From Paraburkholderia madseniana (GTDB taxonomy: Bacteria; Pseudomonadota; Gammaproteobacteria; Burkholderiales; Burkholderiaceae): 38,148 bases of DNA. The notes under the pieces were generated by a model. It was not told the origin of the DNA, did not search any database, and saw nothing but the letters and a program-made list of their open reading frames with translations. Positions 1-8,484 of this stretch are shown in pieces; positions within the stretch are counted from its first letter, which is position 1, and every line of letters starts with the position of its first letter. Made by a program: the position numbers and the translations under genes. The stretch is taken from the NCBI RefSeq assembly GCF_009690905.1, contig NZ_VOSW01000093.1:1-38148 (forward strand), read 5' to 3'.

Positions 1-1081
1 CCCCGGTTGCACGAATCTCCGGCGGATAGAAGGCGACTGCGAGCGCGGTTTGGCCCATGATGCCGTTGACCAGACCTGCGCCGATCACACCGATGAACAG
101 CAGCACGATGGCCGGCGTCACCGCCACCTGGCTAAGGCTGCCGACGCTGATAATCACCAGCAACAATCCCACAACCAGCGCCGATTTCACCCTGAGCCTG
201 CCGGCAAGCGTCATCATCGTGACCGCCACCGTCATCAGGACGTTGCCGCTCAGACCACCGATACTGAAGGCCGCCATGCCGACCGACGCATGGTCCGCTG
301 AGAAGCCGAAATCCACCAGCAACGTCGGCACCCAGAACAGCAGTGCGTAGACGTCCATGAAGATCAGGAATGAGAACAGCCACAGCAGGCACGTATAGGC
401 GCCCAGACCATTTTCGAACAGCGCCTTGAGCGGGTTAGACACACGCACGGCGGCGGCATCGGCTATCACCGGGCTGCGCGCCGGGAGGATGCGAAAGAAC
501 GCAACAACCAGCAGGAAAGGCAGGACACCACCGGTCACAAAGATCGACTGCCAGCCGAAGTGACTCATCAGAGGACCACCTGCCACGCCGCCCGTGACGG
601 CGCCGACGGACATGCCAGTCGTAACGAGCAGGGACGCCGCCACCTTATGCTTCGCGCCAATGATGCCGGCCGCCGCCGTAATGGCGATCGGCAACGCCGC
701 GCCCAAACCGATGGCCGCCGCAAGGCGCATGACGGACATGCTGGCGATATTGGTCGCGTACGCCGTCACGAGCGTGCTCCCGGCAAATAGCACAACACTC
801 GCGACACCCATGGAACGGTGTCCGAAACGTTGAGCGAGCGGACCGGAAATCATGAAGCCAATCGCCGCGCCAATGTTCGTCGCCACAAAAACGGTGGTGA
901 AGAGCGCCGGCGCCAGATGCCACTCATGAGCGAGCCTCGGCACGACAAAGGAGATCGACGTGGTGTTGAATCCGTCCAGAACGATCACCAGGAAGCACAC
1001 CAGCAGGGGCAGCACGGGCCCCACGCGGCGTGTTTTGGCCAGGCCGCCTTCCATGGACGGTTTCGGGTCTTTCGCAATCAT
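1..1081 (-). CDS. MFS transporter, aromatic acid:H+ symporter (AAHS) type, 3' end cut by window edge
   Basis: About 360 residues are visible; the C-terminus runs off the window at base 1. I chose the ATG at 1081 because a GAGGAG ribosome-binding site lies just upstream and the next upstream ATG is out of frame and runs straight into a stop. The protein is a string of hydrophobic membrane segments. TM1 carries LDGFNT (residues 35-40), the place where PcaK/BenK-type carriers have the DGxD motif, but the second aspartate is Asn39. The TM2-TM3 loop reads GPLAQRFGHRS, a variant of the MFS motif in which the usual aspartate is Gln. By family it would import an aromatic or related organic acid with protons across the inner membrane. 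It is followed on the same strand by an exported amidase-like gene at the upstream side, so it may belong to the same substrate. Transported compound unknown. Confidence 0.85.
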   Translation of the reverse strand, partial: MIAKDPKPSMEGGLAKTRRVGPVLPLLVCFLVIVLDGFNTTSISFVVPRLAHEWHLAPALFTTVFVATNIGAAIGFMISGPLAQRFGHRSMGVASVVLFAGSTLVTAYATNIASMSVMRLAAAIGLGAALPIAITAAAGIIGAKHKVAASLLVTTGMSVGAVTGGVAGGPLMSHFGWQSIFVTGGVLPFLLVVAFFRILPARSPVIADAAAVRVSNPLKALFENGLGAYTCLLWLFSFLIFMDVYALLFWVPTLLVDFGFSADHASVGMAAFSIGGLSGNVLMTVAVTMMTLAGRLRVKSALVVGLLLVIISVGSLSQVAVTPAIVLLFIGVIGAGLVNGIMGQTALAVAFYPPEIRATG

Positions 1082-1183
1082 CGAATCATCTCCTCTGCAA
1101 CTCGTGCACGGGTACGCGACCCGGCTGACATGCTGTAGCCAGGCGCGAGTACACGCCTGTTGAACTGACGCACCACCATGGAC

Positions 1184-2386
1184 TCAGGCCCGTATAGACG
1201 CCGCGATGCGCTGCTGCAGCGCGGGGGTAAAAATGCGCTTGGGAAGCATGCAATGAATGCCTTTGGGCGGAATGGTCGAGTAGACCGTTCCGGTCTGATT
1301 GGCGTATTGCGTCACACGGAAGCTGCCTGCCACGCTATAGATTCCATAGCAATCTTCCGGTGCAATGCCACTGGCGGCAGACAGCCAGCTGATCATCTGG
1401 CGCAGACAGGCAACCAGTGAATTCTCGAGAGAGTCGGAAAACCCGAAACCGATCCAGTGGTCAGGCGTCTCCGCCATGGGCACATTCAGCGCAGCGCCTT
1501 TGTGCAGGATGTACTGGATACGCATCTCTTCGAAAGCCGTCTCAATCGAGGTCTGATCGACGTTGCCTTCACCCGAGGCGCCCATGGAGCCGCCCGTCCA
1601 CACCCGCGCACCGGTGACCTGTACAGGCAGGAAGATCGACGTGTCCACCCCCAGCACGGCACAGTCCAGATTACCGCCGTAGTTGCCGGCCAGATTCGCG
1701 CTGATGGGTTTCTCGCCGGCCGGCTGCGTGGCGATATATGCCTGAAATGGCTGCAGAGGAATATTGACGCCCGGCACATATGCCGCGGCGGTCCTGTCCT
1801 TGTCGAATTTCAGATAGCGCAGGTAAGGCTTGAAATCGTGCGGCAATGCGCCGACACCGGGAGGCGCGGAGTTCCAGCCCCAGTCGATCGGCCGCATCTT
1901 CAACATACGGCATTCAACCAGATCGCCCGCTTCGGCACCGATGATCGAAACGGGCCCAATCAGCGAGAAGGGACCGTTGGGGTACTTCTTGCGGATCGGC
2001 TCGCGCTCCTTGAAGGTCAGCCCATACTTGGCCTCATTGCCCCAATTGGTCCAAGTGCCGTCATACCAGACGGTATCGCCCGACTTGATCGTGACTGCCG
2101 TCGGCGCGCTGGGCTCGATCTGCCCGACCTTGACCGTTTCCAGCGACGGCACCAGTTTGATGGTCTGACCTTCGCGCGAGGCTGCCGCGACAGCCGCCCC
2201 TTGCAACGAGCCGCTCTGCGCGCGAGCTGCGCCGGAAAAACCGAAAGCACCCGCCGCAAACGCGCCGAAACCAAGCTTCAGAATCGATCGGCGGCAAGCG
2301 TCGGTAGCGTCACATGTCGAGGCATGCCTGTCGTCCGCGGCGCCTGTTACGCCCGCTGCATCGCGTTGTTCTGTTTCGCGTTTCAT
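1184..2386 (-). CDS. Acetamidase/formamidase family protein with Tat signal peptide
   Basis: The 400-residue product resembles the FmdA/AmdA family (PF03069), which hydrolyses short amides such as formamide and acetamide to ammonia and the acid. Features of that family include the stretches SGDTVWYDGTW, GPVSIIGAEAGDLVECRML and the GGNLDC segment near the middle. The N-terminus is extended by about 55 residues and contains a twin-arginine pair (R32-R33) followed by a hydrophobic stretch and an ARAQ-type cleavage site, so the enzyme is probably exported folded to the periplasm. That is unusual, since most family members are cytoplasmic. The ATG at 2386 is preceded by GGGAAG at good spacing. It sits between the AAHS carrier and the GlcG/HbpS-like gene, both on the same strand. 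Substrate is not predictable. Confidence 0.82.
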   Translation of the reverse strand: MKRETEQRDAAGVTGAADDRHASTCDATDACRRSILKLGFGAFAAGAFGFSGAARAQSGSLQGAAVAAASREGQTIKLVPSLETVKVGQIEPSAPTAVTIKSGDTVWYDGTWTNWGNEAKYGLTFKEREPIRKKYPNGPFSLIGPVSIIGAEAGDLVECRMLKMRPIDWGWNSAPPGVGALPHDFKPYLRYLKFDKDRTAAAYVPGVNIPLQPFQAYIATQPAGEKPISANLAGNYGGNLDCAVLGVDTSIFLPVQVTGARVWTGGSMGASGEGNVDQTSIETAFEEMRIQYILHKGAALNVPMAETPDHWIGFGFSDSLENSLVACLRQMISWLSAASGIAPEDCYGIYSVAGSFRVTQYANQTGTVYSTIPPKGIHCMLPKRIFTPALQQRIAASIRA

Positions 2387-2425
2387 GAAAATCTTCCCAA
2401 TATCGTTTCAATAGGACACGACGTG

Positions 2426-2989
2426 TCATCGCACCGTCGTTGCGCCGATTGCTTCAATTGCACCCTTGACGACCTGATCATCGATCTCCGAGGGCGCCCC
2501 ACTCGCGCCAACGGCACCTAACAGATGCCCGTCGACAAAAACAGGAAACACACCCCGTGCCGGCAGAAACGGGGCGAAATACCCAGCACCGGATACATTG
2601 CTGTACTCCGAAGGATCGTCCTTGAAGCGCTGCTCCAGCGTCGCACCGGACTGGCCGCCGAGCGCAACGGAGGCGAAGGCTTTGCCGCGGGCGAAATCAA
2701 CGCTAACAAATGGCGCGCCGTCCATGCGTACAGCCATGATGAGGTGGCCTCCCGGGTCGAGCACGGCGAAACTCATCGCGAGATGGCGGCTCTGCGCAGT
2801 TGCCATTGCGATGTCGACAAGCTTCATTGCCTGCTTGATACTCAGCGAATAGCTTGCAAGCGGAGGCGCTGCCTGCTGCGCTTGAGCCGTGTCGGCAGCG
2901 CAAACGTTGCTCAGAAAAACGAGGCACGCCGAACCCAGCAATGTGGCTAATACAGCCTTGTTTGACGGAGCTGAACGACGGAATCTCAA
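2426..2989 (-). CDS. Exported GlcG/HbpS-like (DUF336) heme-binding family protein
   Basis: The 187-residue product has an N-terminal hydrophobic signal peptide (about residues 12-32, ending near CAADTAQA) and then a GlcG/HbpS domain. Typical traits are the phrases AVLDPGGHLIMAVRMDGAP, ARGKAFASVALG and the C-terminal GAVGASGAPSEIDDQVVKGAIEA. Members bind heme or other small ligands or sit beside catabolic oxidoreductases with unknown roles. The start is a TTG at 2989, supported by AGGAG six bases upstream; no ATG fits. It lies 39 bp upstream of the exported amidase homologue and may be co-transcribed with it. The family call is secure, the function is not. Confidence 0.83.
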   Translation of the reverse strand: MRFRRSAPSNKAVLATLLGSACLVFLSNVCAADTAQAQQAAPPLASYSLSIKQAMKLVDIAMATAQSRHLAMSFAVLDPGGHLIMAVRMDGAPFVSVDFARGKAFASVALGGQSGATLEQRFKDDPSEYSNVSGAGYFAPFLPARGVFPVFVDGHLLGAVGASGAPSEIDDQVVKGAIEAIGATTVR

Positions 2990-3162
2990 GCTAGTCTCCT
3001 CTTCACGACACCTCGAGCACCGCTCGATAGATGAAGCTTATGCTGGGGAGCGCGCGTCCCTATAACCAGAAAGATTGCGCGCTTACCAACGAGTCCGATA
3101 ATTTCTGATCAGGCCTATCGCTGAGAACGCAGCCCCCAGCGCCACCCTTAAAGTCGAGCGTG

Positions 3163-3492
3163 TTATTGACCCGATGCGGACGCCGGTGTAGCGGGTTTCG
3201 ATGCAGCGGCCTTACGCTCCGCGTCCATGAGATTCTGCGGATAGTTATCCTGATTGCCTGACTCTCGATAGCCGTTCTTCTCGAGGGCCTTCAACTCGGC
3301 GTTCTTCTTTTCCCGCCGGGCCTTGCTAGCAGCCTTCCGTTGGGCCTTGGCGATCTGCTTTGGCGTTGATGCGCCCATGGAGGAGGACGCCTGCTCGCCA
3401 CTAGCCGGTTGAGCCGTCGCCACAGGCGTCTCGATAAGCACCAAACCAAGCGATACGACGAGTGCAGCTGAAACTGCACGAAACTGGACCAT
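3163..3492 (-). CDS. Small exported protein, DUF4148-like
   Basis: This 109-residue protein has a signal peptide (about residues 1-27, ending ATAQ), a lysine/arginine-rich middle with several Ala-Lys repeats, and the segment NAELKALEKNGYRESGNQ followed by NYPQNLMDAERK. The 'AEL..LEK.GY....YP..L..AE' pattern is that of DUF4148, a small exported family common in Burkholderiaceae. The C-terminus is Ala/Pro/Ser rich and probably disordered. No function is established for the family. It lies downstream of the beta-propeller gene but is separated from it by a strong hairpin, so it probably has its own promoter. Confidence 0.7.
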   Translation of the reverse strand: MVQFRAVSAALVVSLGLVLIETPVATAQPASGEQASSSMGASTPKQIAKAQRKAASKARREKKNAELKALEKNGYRESGNQDNYPQNLMDAERKAAASKPATPASASGQ

Positions 3493-3549
3493 GATTGAGT
3501 CTTTTTGAAAGTTGAACTACTGAGGGCAGCCGGACAGTGCTGCACGGCG

Positions 3550-3578
3550 CCCCAGGACCACTCGACGAAGTCCTGGGG
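3550..3578 (-). terminator. Hairpin, possible terminator of the beta-propeller gene
   Basis: A perfect 9-bp inverted repeat (CCCCAGGAC and GTCCTGGGG) with an 11-base loop lies about 50 bp past the stop codon of the beta-propeller gene at 3632. No U-tract follows on either strand, so it is either a Rho-assisted terminator or an mRNA 3'-end stabiliser. Confidence 0.55.
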
Positions 3579-3631
3579 ACATGGCAACGGCCCGACTGCG
3601 AGTCACACGCGGCAAACAGCTACAGGGGCAC

Positions 3632-4762
3632 TTACTCGGTCGCGAATACCGCTACGCCCGCACCTGCAAACTGCTCCGAGTGCCCCGGTCCGTGCGGCAC
3701 GAAGACACGATGAGACTCACCGTCCACCGCCACTGAGTGCGCGCCCATCGTGGTCGGAACAATCGCGACGATGCTGCGCGTAGCGGCGTCGATAATGCCG
3801 AGTGCCGGGTCGAACTTCGCCGTCTTGCTGCCGACCTGGGAGACGTTGTCGGCCGAGCGGTGACCGGCGGCGAGGAAGTAACGATTGGACACAGGGTCGT
3901 ACACGACTTCGTCCGCGCCGCCGAACGGCAACTCGGCGACGGTTTTGCCGTTTGTACGGTCGATGATCACCGTAGTCTGCTTGCCACCCTCGTCCGGATC
4001 GCATCCGATCAGTGCATCGTTGCCCGGGCCCATCGCGAGGCCGGTCGGGCCTTCACAACCCTTCAGCGAGAAAACGTTCGCAACGACAGGCTTGCCTTCG
4101 AGAACCGACGCGACCGGAATCACATCGACTTCTCCTTTCGGGTTGGCTTTCGTACCATCGTTGTTCAACACGAAGTTCTTGCCCTTCGGGTCATACGCGC
4201 ACGCTTCAAGACCGGTCGAGTCCTTCAACGAGAGTTTCCCGATCACTTCCTGGCTCTCGGTATTGATGAAGGTGGCAAAAGGCGGTTCCTCTGCGCCGCT
4301 CGAGAACATCACGACATGATGCTCAGGGTCCAAGCAGCTCTCGTCGGCGCGAATACCGGACGTGCTGACGGCAATGGTTTTAACCAGCTTTTTGGTTGCG
4401 ACGTCGATCACCTTGACCGAATTGACGTCGCCGACGTACACCAGCGACGTGCCCGGCAACGGCGTGACCCCCGACGGTCCGGATTTGTCATGGCTCGGTC
4501 CGATGCCGGCGAAGTTCGCCGAAATCTGGTCGAGCAGCGTGGCCGTCTTTGCGTCGAACACGTCCAACGTGGCGTTCGCGCCGTCAGCCAGGTAGTACTT
4601 GCCATCCGCCGACGCACTGATGTCGAAGCCGAACGGCTTGGCGCTCGTCACCGGAATATTCGCGACCCATTTGGGCGCGGTCTCCGCCGCGTTGCTCGCC
4701 CATGTATAAGCGCCGACCGCGCAAGTACCCGCTAAAGCCAGGCCAAGGTATGTACGTTTCAT
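3632..4762 (-). CDS. Exported YVTN-type beta-propeller protein
   Basis: The 376-residue product begins MKRTYLGLALAGT, a signal peptide ending near SNAAE, and then contains repeated blades of the YVTN/cytochrome-cD1-like propeller type: GKYYLADGANATLDVFDAKT, TSLVYVGDVNSVKVIDVATK, and NRYFLAAGHRS later on. The ATG at 4762 was chosen over an in-frame ATG at 4828 because GGAGGAG lies eight bases upstream and the signal peptide follows directly. Such propellers act in the periplasm as lactonase-like enzymes, ligand binders or partners of periplasmic dehydrogenases. No catalytic assignment can be made. The neighbours are a porin upstream and small exported proteins downstream, so a role at the cell envelope in uptake or periplasmic processing of the same substrate is plausible. 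Confidence 0.8.
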   Translation of the reverse strand: MKRTYLGLALAGTCAVGAYTWASNAAETAPKWVANIPVTSAKPFGFDISASADGKYYLADGANATLDVFDAKTATLLDQISANFAGIGPSHDKSGPSGVTPLPGTSLVYVGDVNSVKVIDVATKKLVKTIAVSTSGIRADESCLDPEHHVVMFSSGAEEPPFATFINTESQEVIGKLSLKDSTGLEACAYDPKGKNFVLNNDGTKANPKGEVDVIPVASVLEGKPVVANVFSLKGCEGPTGLAMGPGNDALIGCDPDEGGKQTTVIIDRTNGKTVAELPFGGADEVVYDPVSNRYFLAAGHRSADNVSQVGSKTAKFDPALGIIDAATRSIVAIVPTTMGAHSVAVDGESHRVFVPHGPGHSEQFAGAGVAVFATE

Positions 4763-4870
4763 GTGTTGACTCCTCCAATCAATCGTTAAAATTTCCAGCT
4801 GCGGCTGGGACGGGGAGCACTTCCCCAATTTGGTTATCGCAGCGCAGACAAACCTGCGAAATAAGGGTGC

Positions 4871-5989
4871 TTAGAAAGCGTGATACATGCCGATTCGCAC
4901 GTCAGCCTGCTGACGTGCCAGCGAGGGCGCGAAACTCCCGCCGATGACGGGGTCCACGCCGGATGACGCCTTCAGGTAATCCGAGGAGATATAAACCTGG
5001 GTCCGTTTCGACAGCGAATAAAGCGCCGCTGCAGTCACCTGATTCCACGTGTGGCCTTCGAAGCCGGTGTGCTGATAACCCAGAACCAGTTGCGTGGCCG
5101 GCGTGACCTGATACGTCGCCCCGGTTTCATAGACATGCATGACCGAGGTCTGGGCCTGGTACTTCAGGACGGTGTCGCTGAAGTCGCCGTAGAGCGTAAA
5201 GTCTCCAATCGCGTACGATGCGCCGATCCCGAACGTTCCCAGAGAGCTGATCTGGAACTCGGGCATCAGATCGGTCGCGGTATTGCCCGACACAGAGGCG
5301 ACAGGCACATTGAAGAACGTGTGGACACCAATTTGCGCATAAGGGTCCAGCGTGGGCTTGGCCTCGTACGTGTACGCTGCCCCCACAATCAGAGGTCCAT
5401 TGGCGTATTGCAAGCCGGCACTCCAACCGCTTCCGTCATGAAAACTTCCCGGCGTATTGCTAAAGCCGTACATCGCGCCAAACGTGAAGCCGCCCCACAC
5501 AGGACTCGTGTACTTGATGGAGTTGTTCAGGCGGTCATTGTTGGTGTGGTCGAAGTCGCCCTGATGGATCGCGTAACCGCTGCCGGAGGCGCCCACGTTG
5601 AACTGCCCAAAGAAATCCGCGCTGAAGTCGAACTGCCTGCCCATTGTCAGCGTGCCGTAGTCGGTCTGCAGACCCACCCATGCCTGCTGGCCAAATAGCG
5701 TGTTCGCCTGATTGAGCTGACCGTTGTTCAGGTTAAACAGCGACGACAACTTGAACACGGTCTTGATGCCGCCGCCCAAATCCTCGGTGCCCGTCAATAT
5801 CCATAGATTTGGAAAGAGCACGCCGCTATCGGCCTTGTAATTGTGGTGACCGCCTTCGTTGTCGACGAACGTGATACCGTCGTCCAGTTTGCCCGCCATC
5901 GTGATGCTGCTCTGCGCAAAGCTCGCACAGCTCAAACCAGCGCTGCACAGCCCCGCGCCAATGACCGCGGCAATCAGCCTTCGTTTCAT
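4871..5989 (-). CDS. Outer-membrane porin (Burkholderia OmpC-like, Gram_neg_porin family)
   Basis: The 372-residue product has a signal peptide (MKRRLIAAVIGAGLCSAGL..ASFAQ), an early strand SSITMAGKLDDGITFVDN, an internal LWILTGTEDLGGGIKTVFKL, and ends in phenylalanine (MYHAF), the usual outer-membrane assembly signal. The conserved 'KRTQVYISSDYLKA' segment lies near the C-terminus. The ATG at 5989 follows GAGGAAG; an upstream in-frame ATG at 6022 has no ribosome-binding site and would spoil the signal peptide. The gene lies downstream of the sugar ABC operon, and its long upstream region contains a LacI-type palindrome at 6217, so it probably supplies outer-membrane passage for the LacI-regulated substrate. 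Confidence 0.92.
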   Translation of the reverse strand: MKRRLIAAVIGAGLCSAGLSCASFAQSSITMAGKLDDGITFVDNEGGHHNYKADSGVLFPNLWILTGTEDLGGGIKTVFKLSSLFNLNNGQLNQANTLFGQQAWVGLQTDYGTLTMGRQFDFSADFFGQFNVGASGSGYAIHQGDFDHTNNDRLNNSIKYTSPVWGGFTFGAMYGFSNTPGSFHDGSGWSAGLQYANGPLIVGAAYTYEAKPTLDPYAQIGVHTFFNVPVASVSGNTATDLMPEFQISSLGTFGIGASYAIGDFTLYGDFSDTVLKYQAQTSVMHVYETGATYQVTPATQLVLGYQHTGFEGHTWNQVTAAALYSLSKRTQVYISSDYLKASSGVDPVIGGSFAPSLARQQADVRIGMYHAF

Positions 5990-6060
5990 GTCTTCCTCAC
6001 TCGCTCTTAGTAATGGATTCACTGCCAGCCGTTTCCGACTTCACAGCTCGCATTTATATA

Positions 6061-6073
6061 TTCGTTGTACGAA
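6061..6073. promoter_or_regulatory. Short palindrome in the porin promoter
   Basis: TTCGT-TGT-ACGAA is a perfect 5-bp inverted repeat with a 3-bp centre, next to the TATATA stretch that could be the porin -10 element. It differs from the LacI-type sites and could be an operator for another regulator. A short palindrome like this may also be chance. Confidence 0.35.
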
Positions 6074-6216
6074 TCGTTCAGGAAAGAAAGACAAGCTAAA
6101 AGAAACACGCGACGCACCTGCACGACAGCCAGATTGCCTCGGTCATCGCCTTAGCCGGCTTTCCGCCCCACCACCACGCCAAATCCTTCCTAAAGATCTA
6201 CTTCTGCAATACTGAT

Positions 6217-6228
6217 GCAATCGATTGC
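6217..6228. promoter_or_regulatory. LacI-type operator upstream of porin
   Basis: GCAATCGATTGC is a perfect 12-bp palindrome with the central CG typical of LacI/GalR operators. It lies 228 bp upstream of the porin start. It matches the sites at 11209, 11298, 17349 and 17460 under the consensus GCAANCGNTTGC, with flanking AT/TA at similar places. Its distance from the gene is longer than usual, so the promoter may have a long leader or the site may act through looping. Confidence 0.7.
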
Positions 6229-6505
6229 CTAAAGACTCGTATTGAAGACCCGTTGGCCGCCCTATTCTTCCGGTACGTTCTCAACTGATCTCGTTAGCGA
6301 TTACGTTTGTGTCGGCCGGATCGTTATTCAGATAATACGGAACATCCGGTTAAAGTCCTTGACCTCGAAGTCTCGCCGCTTATCAAAGCGTCCGTTTTCG
6401 TGACTAACGTCAGGTGGAAATAGCGACAACAACGGCAAAGGGCATACAGGACTAACAACACAATGAGCGACAAACAACCGTGAGGTCATGTATCGCCTGG
6501 CAGAG

Positions 6506-7513
6506 TCAGCCGATCCGCTCGTTTCTGCCCCGTCCGAGCACGTCCGCGAGTACGGCAATGAGCAGAACGGCGCCAATGATCAATGGTTGCCAGTTTGAGT
6601 TGAGGTTCAGGAGGTTCATCCCGTCGATCACGAGTGCAAGAATGAGGCACCCGGACAACGTGCCGAGCAAGCTCCCTGCGCCACCGAACAGGGACGTGCC
6701 GCCGATCAATATGGCCGCGATGACGGGAAGCAGAAGCGGCTCGCCCATGGCTGAATCTGCTGCATTGACCCGCGCGAGATAGATGAGCGCGGCAATCCCG
6801 GACATCAAGCCGCTTATCGTATAAACGGCAATTTTGCGCCGGCGCACCGGTATGCCTGAGAGCCTCGCAACTTCGCTATTGGCGCCGATCGCATAGATTT
6901 CCCGGCCGAAGTTGAGTCCTCCCGTGACGATCGTCGCGCCAATCAGCACGAATACCATCATGTAGACGGGCAACGGTATGCCGCCGAGGAATCCTGTGCC
7001 CAGTGTTCTGAACCCCGTCGGAAAGCCGTAGATTTCGTTGCCGCCCATGTAATGGAACGCGAGCCCCTGAACGACCCAAAGCATCCCATAGGTGGCGAGA
7101 AACGGCGGAAGCCGCAGCAACGTCACAGCGAGACCATTGAGCAGACCGATCAGCGTGCTGCATGAAAGCGCGGTGGCGGCTGCCAGAATCGGCGACCCGC
7201 CTGTCTTCATGACACCGGCCGCCAGGCAGGCCGACAGCGTCAGATTGGCCGCGATCGAGAGATCAAAGCCGCCGGACAGGATCACCAGCGTAAGCCCGGA
7301 GGCGAGCAGGAACATCAGGCTCGCCTGACGCAGAACGTTGAGCAGATTGGGGGCTGTGGAGAACGCCGACGTCGTGAAAGCCAATGCCATCGCAATCAGA
7401 ACGATGAGTACGGCGCGATAGATCAGCGTGGCCGTTTCCTCGCGAACATGATGACGCACATCCAACTGGCTGACACGGGACCATACGAAGCGGGAGTTGT
7501 TCAGAATACTCAT
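6506..7513 (-). CDS. Sugar ABC transporter permease (RbsC type), second permease
   Basis: The 335-residue product is highly hydrophobic with about nine to ten membrane segments. It shows the RbsC-family (BPD_transp_2) signature SGGFDLSIAANLTLSA in the first third and ILIGGTSLFGGAGSLLGTLSG in the last third. It would form half of the inner-membrane channel together with the permease encoded just upstream, whose stop overlaps this start by 4 bp (ATGA), indicating translational coupling and a heterodimeric channel. The operon order is binding protein, ATPase, permease, permease. The substrate is probably a sugar or cyclitol by family. Confidence 0.9.
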   Translation of the reverse strand: MSILNNSRFVWSRVSQLDVRHHVREETATLIYRAVLIVLIAMALAFTTSAFSTAPNLLNVLRQASLMFLLASGLTLVILSGGFDLSIAANLTLSACLAAGVMKTGGSPILAAATALSCSTLIGLLNGLAVTLLRLPPFLATYGMLWVVQGLAFHYMGGNEIYGFPTGFRTLGTGFLGGIPLPVYMMVFVLIGATIVTGGLNFGREIYAIGANSEVARLSGIPVRRRKIAVYTISGLMSGIAALIYLARVNAADSAMGEPLLLPVIAAILIGGTSLFGGAGSLLGTLSGCLILALVIDGMNLLNLNSNWQPLIIGAVLLIAVLADVLGRGRNERIG

Positions 7514-8481
7514 ACTTTCGCTCCATTGACTCTGGACTTGCGCACACTATCGATAACAACGACAAGGAGCACCAGCATCCCGACGGAAACAACCTGAAGA
7601 GAGGACTCAATGCCAAGGAGATTCAAGGCATTGCGCAAAACGCCGATCGTCACGACGCCCATGACCGTGCCGAACAACCATCCTTCGCCACGCTCGAAAG
7701 ACGTGCCACCGAGGACCACGGCCGCAATGGCATCGAACTCCATGCCGATTGCCGAATTGGGCTCTGCAGAATTCATTCGACCGACCAGCACCAGTGCTGC
7801 CAGGCCGACCATCAACCCACCGAAGACATAGATCGCAATGTGAAAGGCTTTGGCTTTGATGCCGGCTAGAAGCAGCGCATCCCGATTACCGCCGATGGCG
7901 AACACATAGGTGCCAAACCGGGTGTGATACAACAGGAGATGGGTAAGCGCATACGCGAGGAGCGCAAAGATCACCGGAAACGGAATGCCGAGAAGGGTCC
8001 ACGCGTAGAGCTGGGCCACGCTGGGGTTCCCGACGACAACCGCATTGCCGTCCGTCAGCACTAGCGCGATACCGTGGGCAATGCCGAGCGTACCGAGTGT
8101 GACAACAAAGGGAGGAAGCCCCAGCCTCGCGATGAGGGCGCCGTTGAAGAGACCCGTCAGCATCCCTACCGCCACCGAAGCACATAACGCCAGCGCGATG
8201 CCCCACCCCAACCCAAGAGTCTGAGCGAAAACGACCGCACAGAGACTGAGGAGCGCACCCACGGAGAGGTCGAGCCCCTCGCTCAGGATGACGAGCGTCA
8301 TCGGCATGGCAATCATGAGCAGGATCGAGACCTGCAGTCCGATGTTGGTGATGTTGCCACTCGATGCAAACCCGGGCACGCCGAACATCGCCGTCACCGT
8401 AAGTACACCGCTCGCCGCGACAATCGACGGCACTGGCCGCCGCTTTCGTATCACACTGATTCTTTCAGCGCTTGCGTCCAT
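7510..8481 (-). CDS. Sugar ABC transporter permease (RbsC type), first permease
   Basis: The 323-residue product is an integral membrane protein of the ribose-type permease family, with the signature LSEGLDLSVGALLSL after the second membrane segment and VVLGGTSFERGEGWLFGTVMG near the C-terminus. In most homologues the latter reads GGTS..GG.G; here the second glycine pair is RGEG. The ATG at 8481 follows GGGAG and lies 3 bp after the stop of the ATPase gene. It overlaps the second permease by 4 bp. Confidence 0.9.
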   Translation of the reverse strand: MDASAERISVIRKRRPVPSIVAASGVLTVTAMFGVPGFASSGNITNIGLQVSILLMIAMPMTLVILSEGLDLSVGALLSLCAVVFAQTLGLGWGIALALCASVAVGMLTGLFNGALIARLGLPPFVVTLGTLGIAHGIALVLTDGNAVVVGNPSVAQLYAWTLLGIPFPVIFALLAYALTHLLLYHTRFGTYVFAIGGNRDALLLAGIKAKAFHIAIYVFGGLMVGLAALVLVGRMNSAEPNSAIGMEFDAIAAVVLGGTSFERGEGWLFGTVMGVVTIGVLRNALNLLGIESSLQVVSVGMLVLLVVVIDSVRKSRVNGAKV

Positions 8482-8484
8482 GAT

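Larger units (their letters stand above)
5990..6505. other. Intergenic region between porin and ABC permease, with porin promoter and operator
   Basis: This 516-bp stretch has no convincing gene. Near the porin it contains an AT-rich segment (6055-6061, candidate -10 on the minus strand) beside the palindrome at 6061-6073, and further up the LacI-type operator at 6217-6228. The rest shows nothing recognisable. Small open frames crossing it overlap the neighbouring genes and lack coding character. Confidence 0.6.

Noticed and set aside
6328..6576. An 82-codon minus-strand frame in the porin-permease gap
   Set aside because: It overlaps the 3' end of the permease gene, lacks a ribosome-binding site and shows no coding features.
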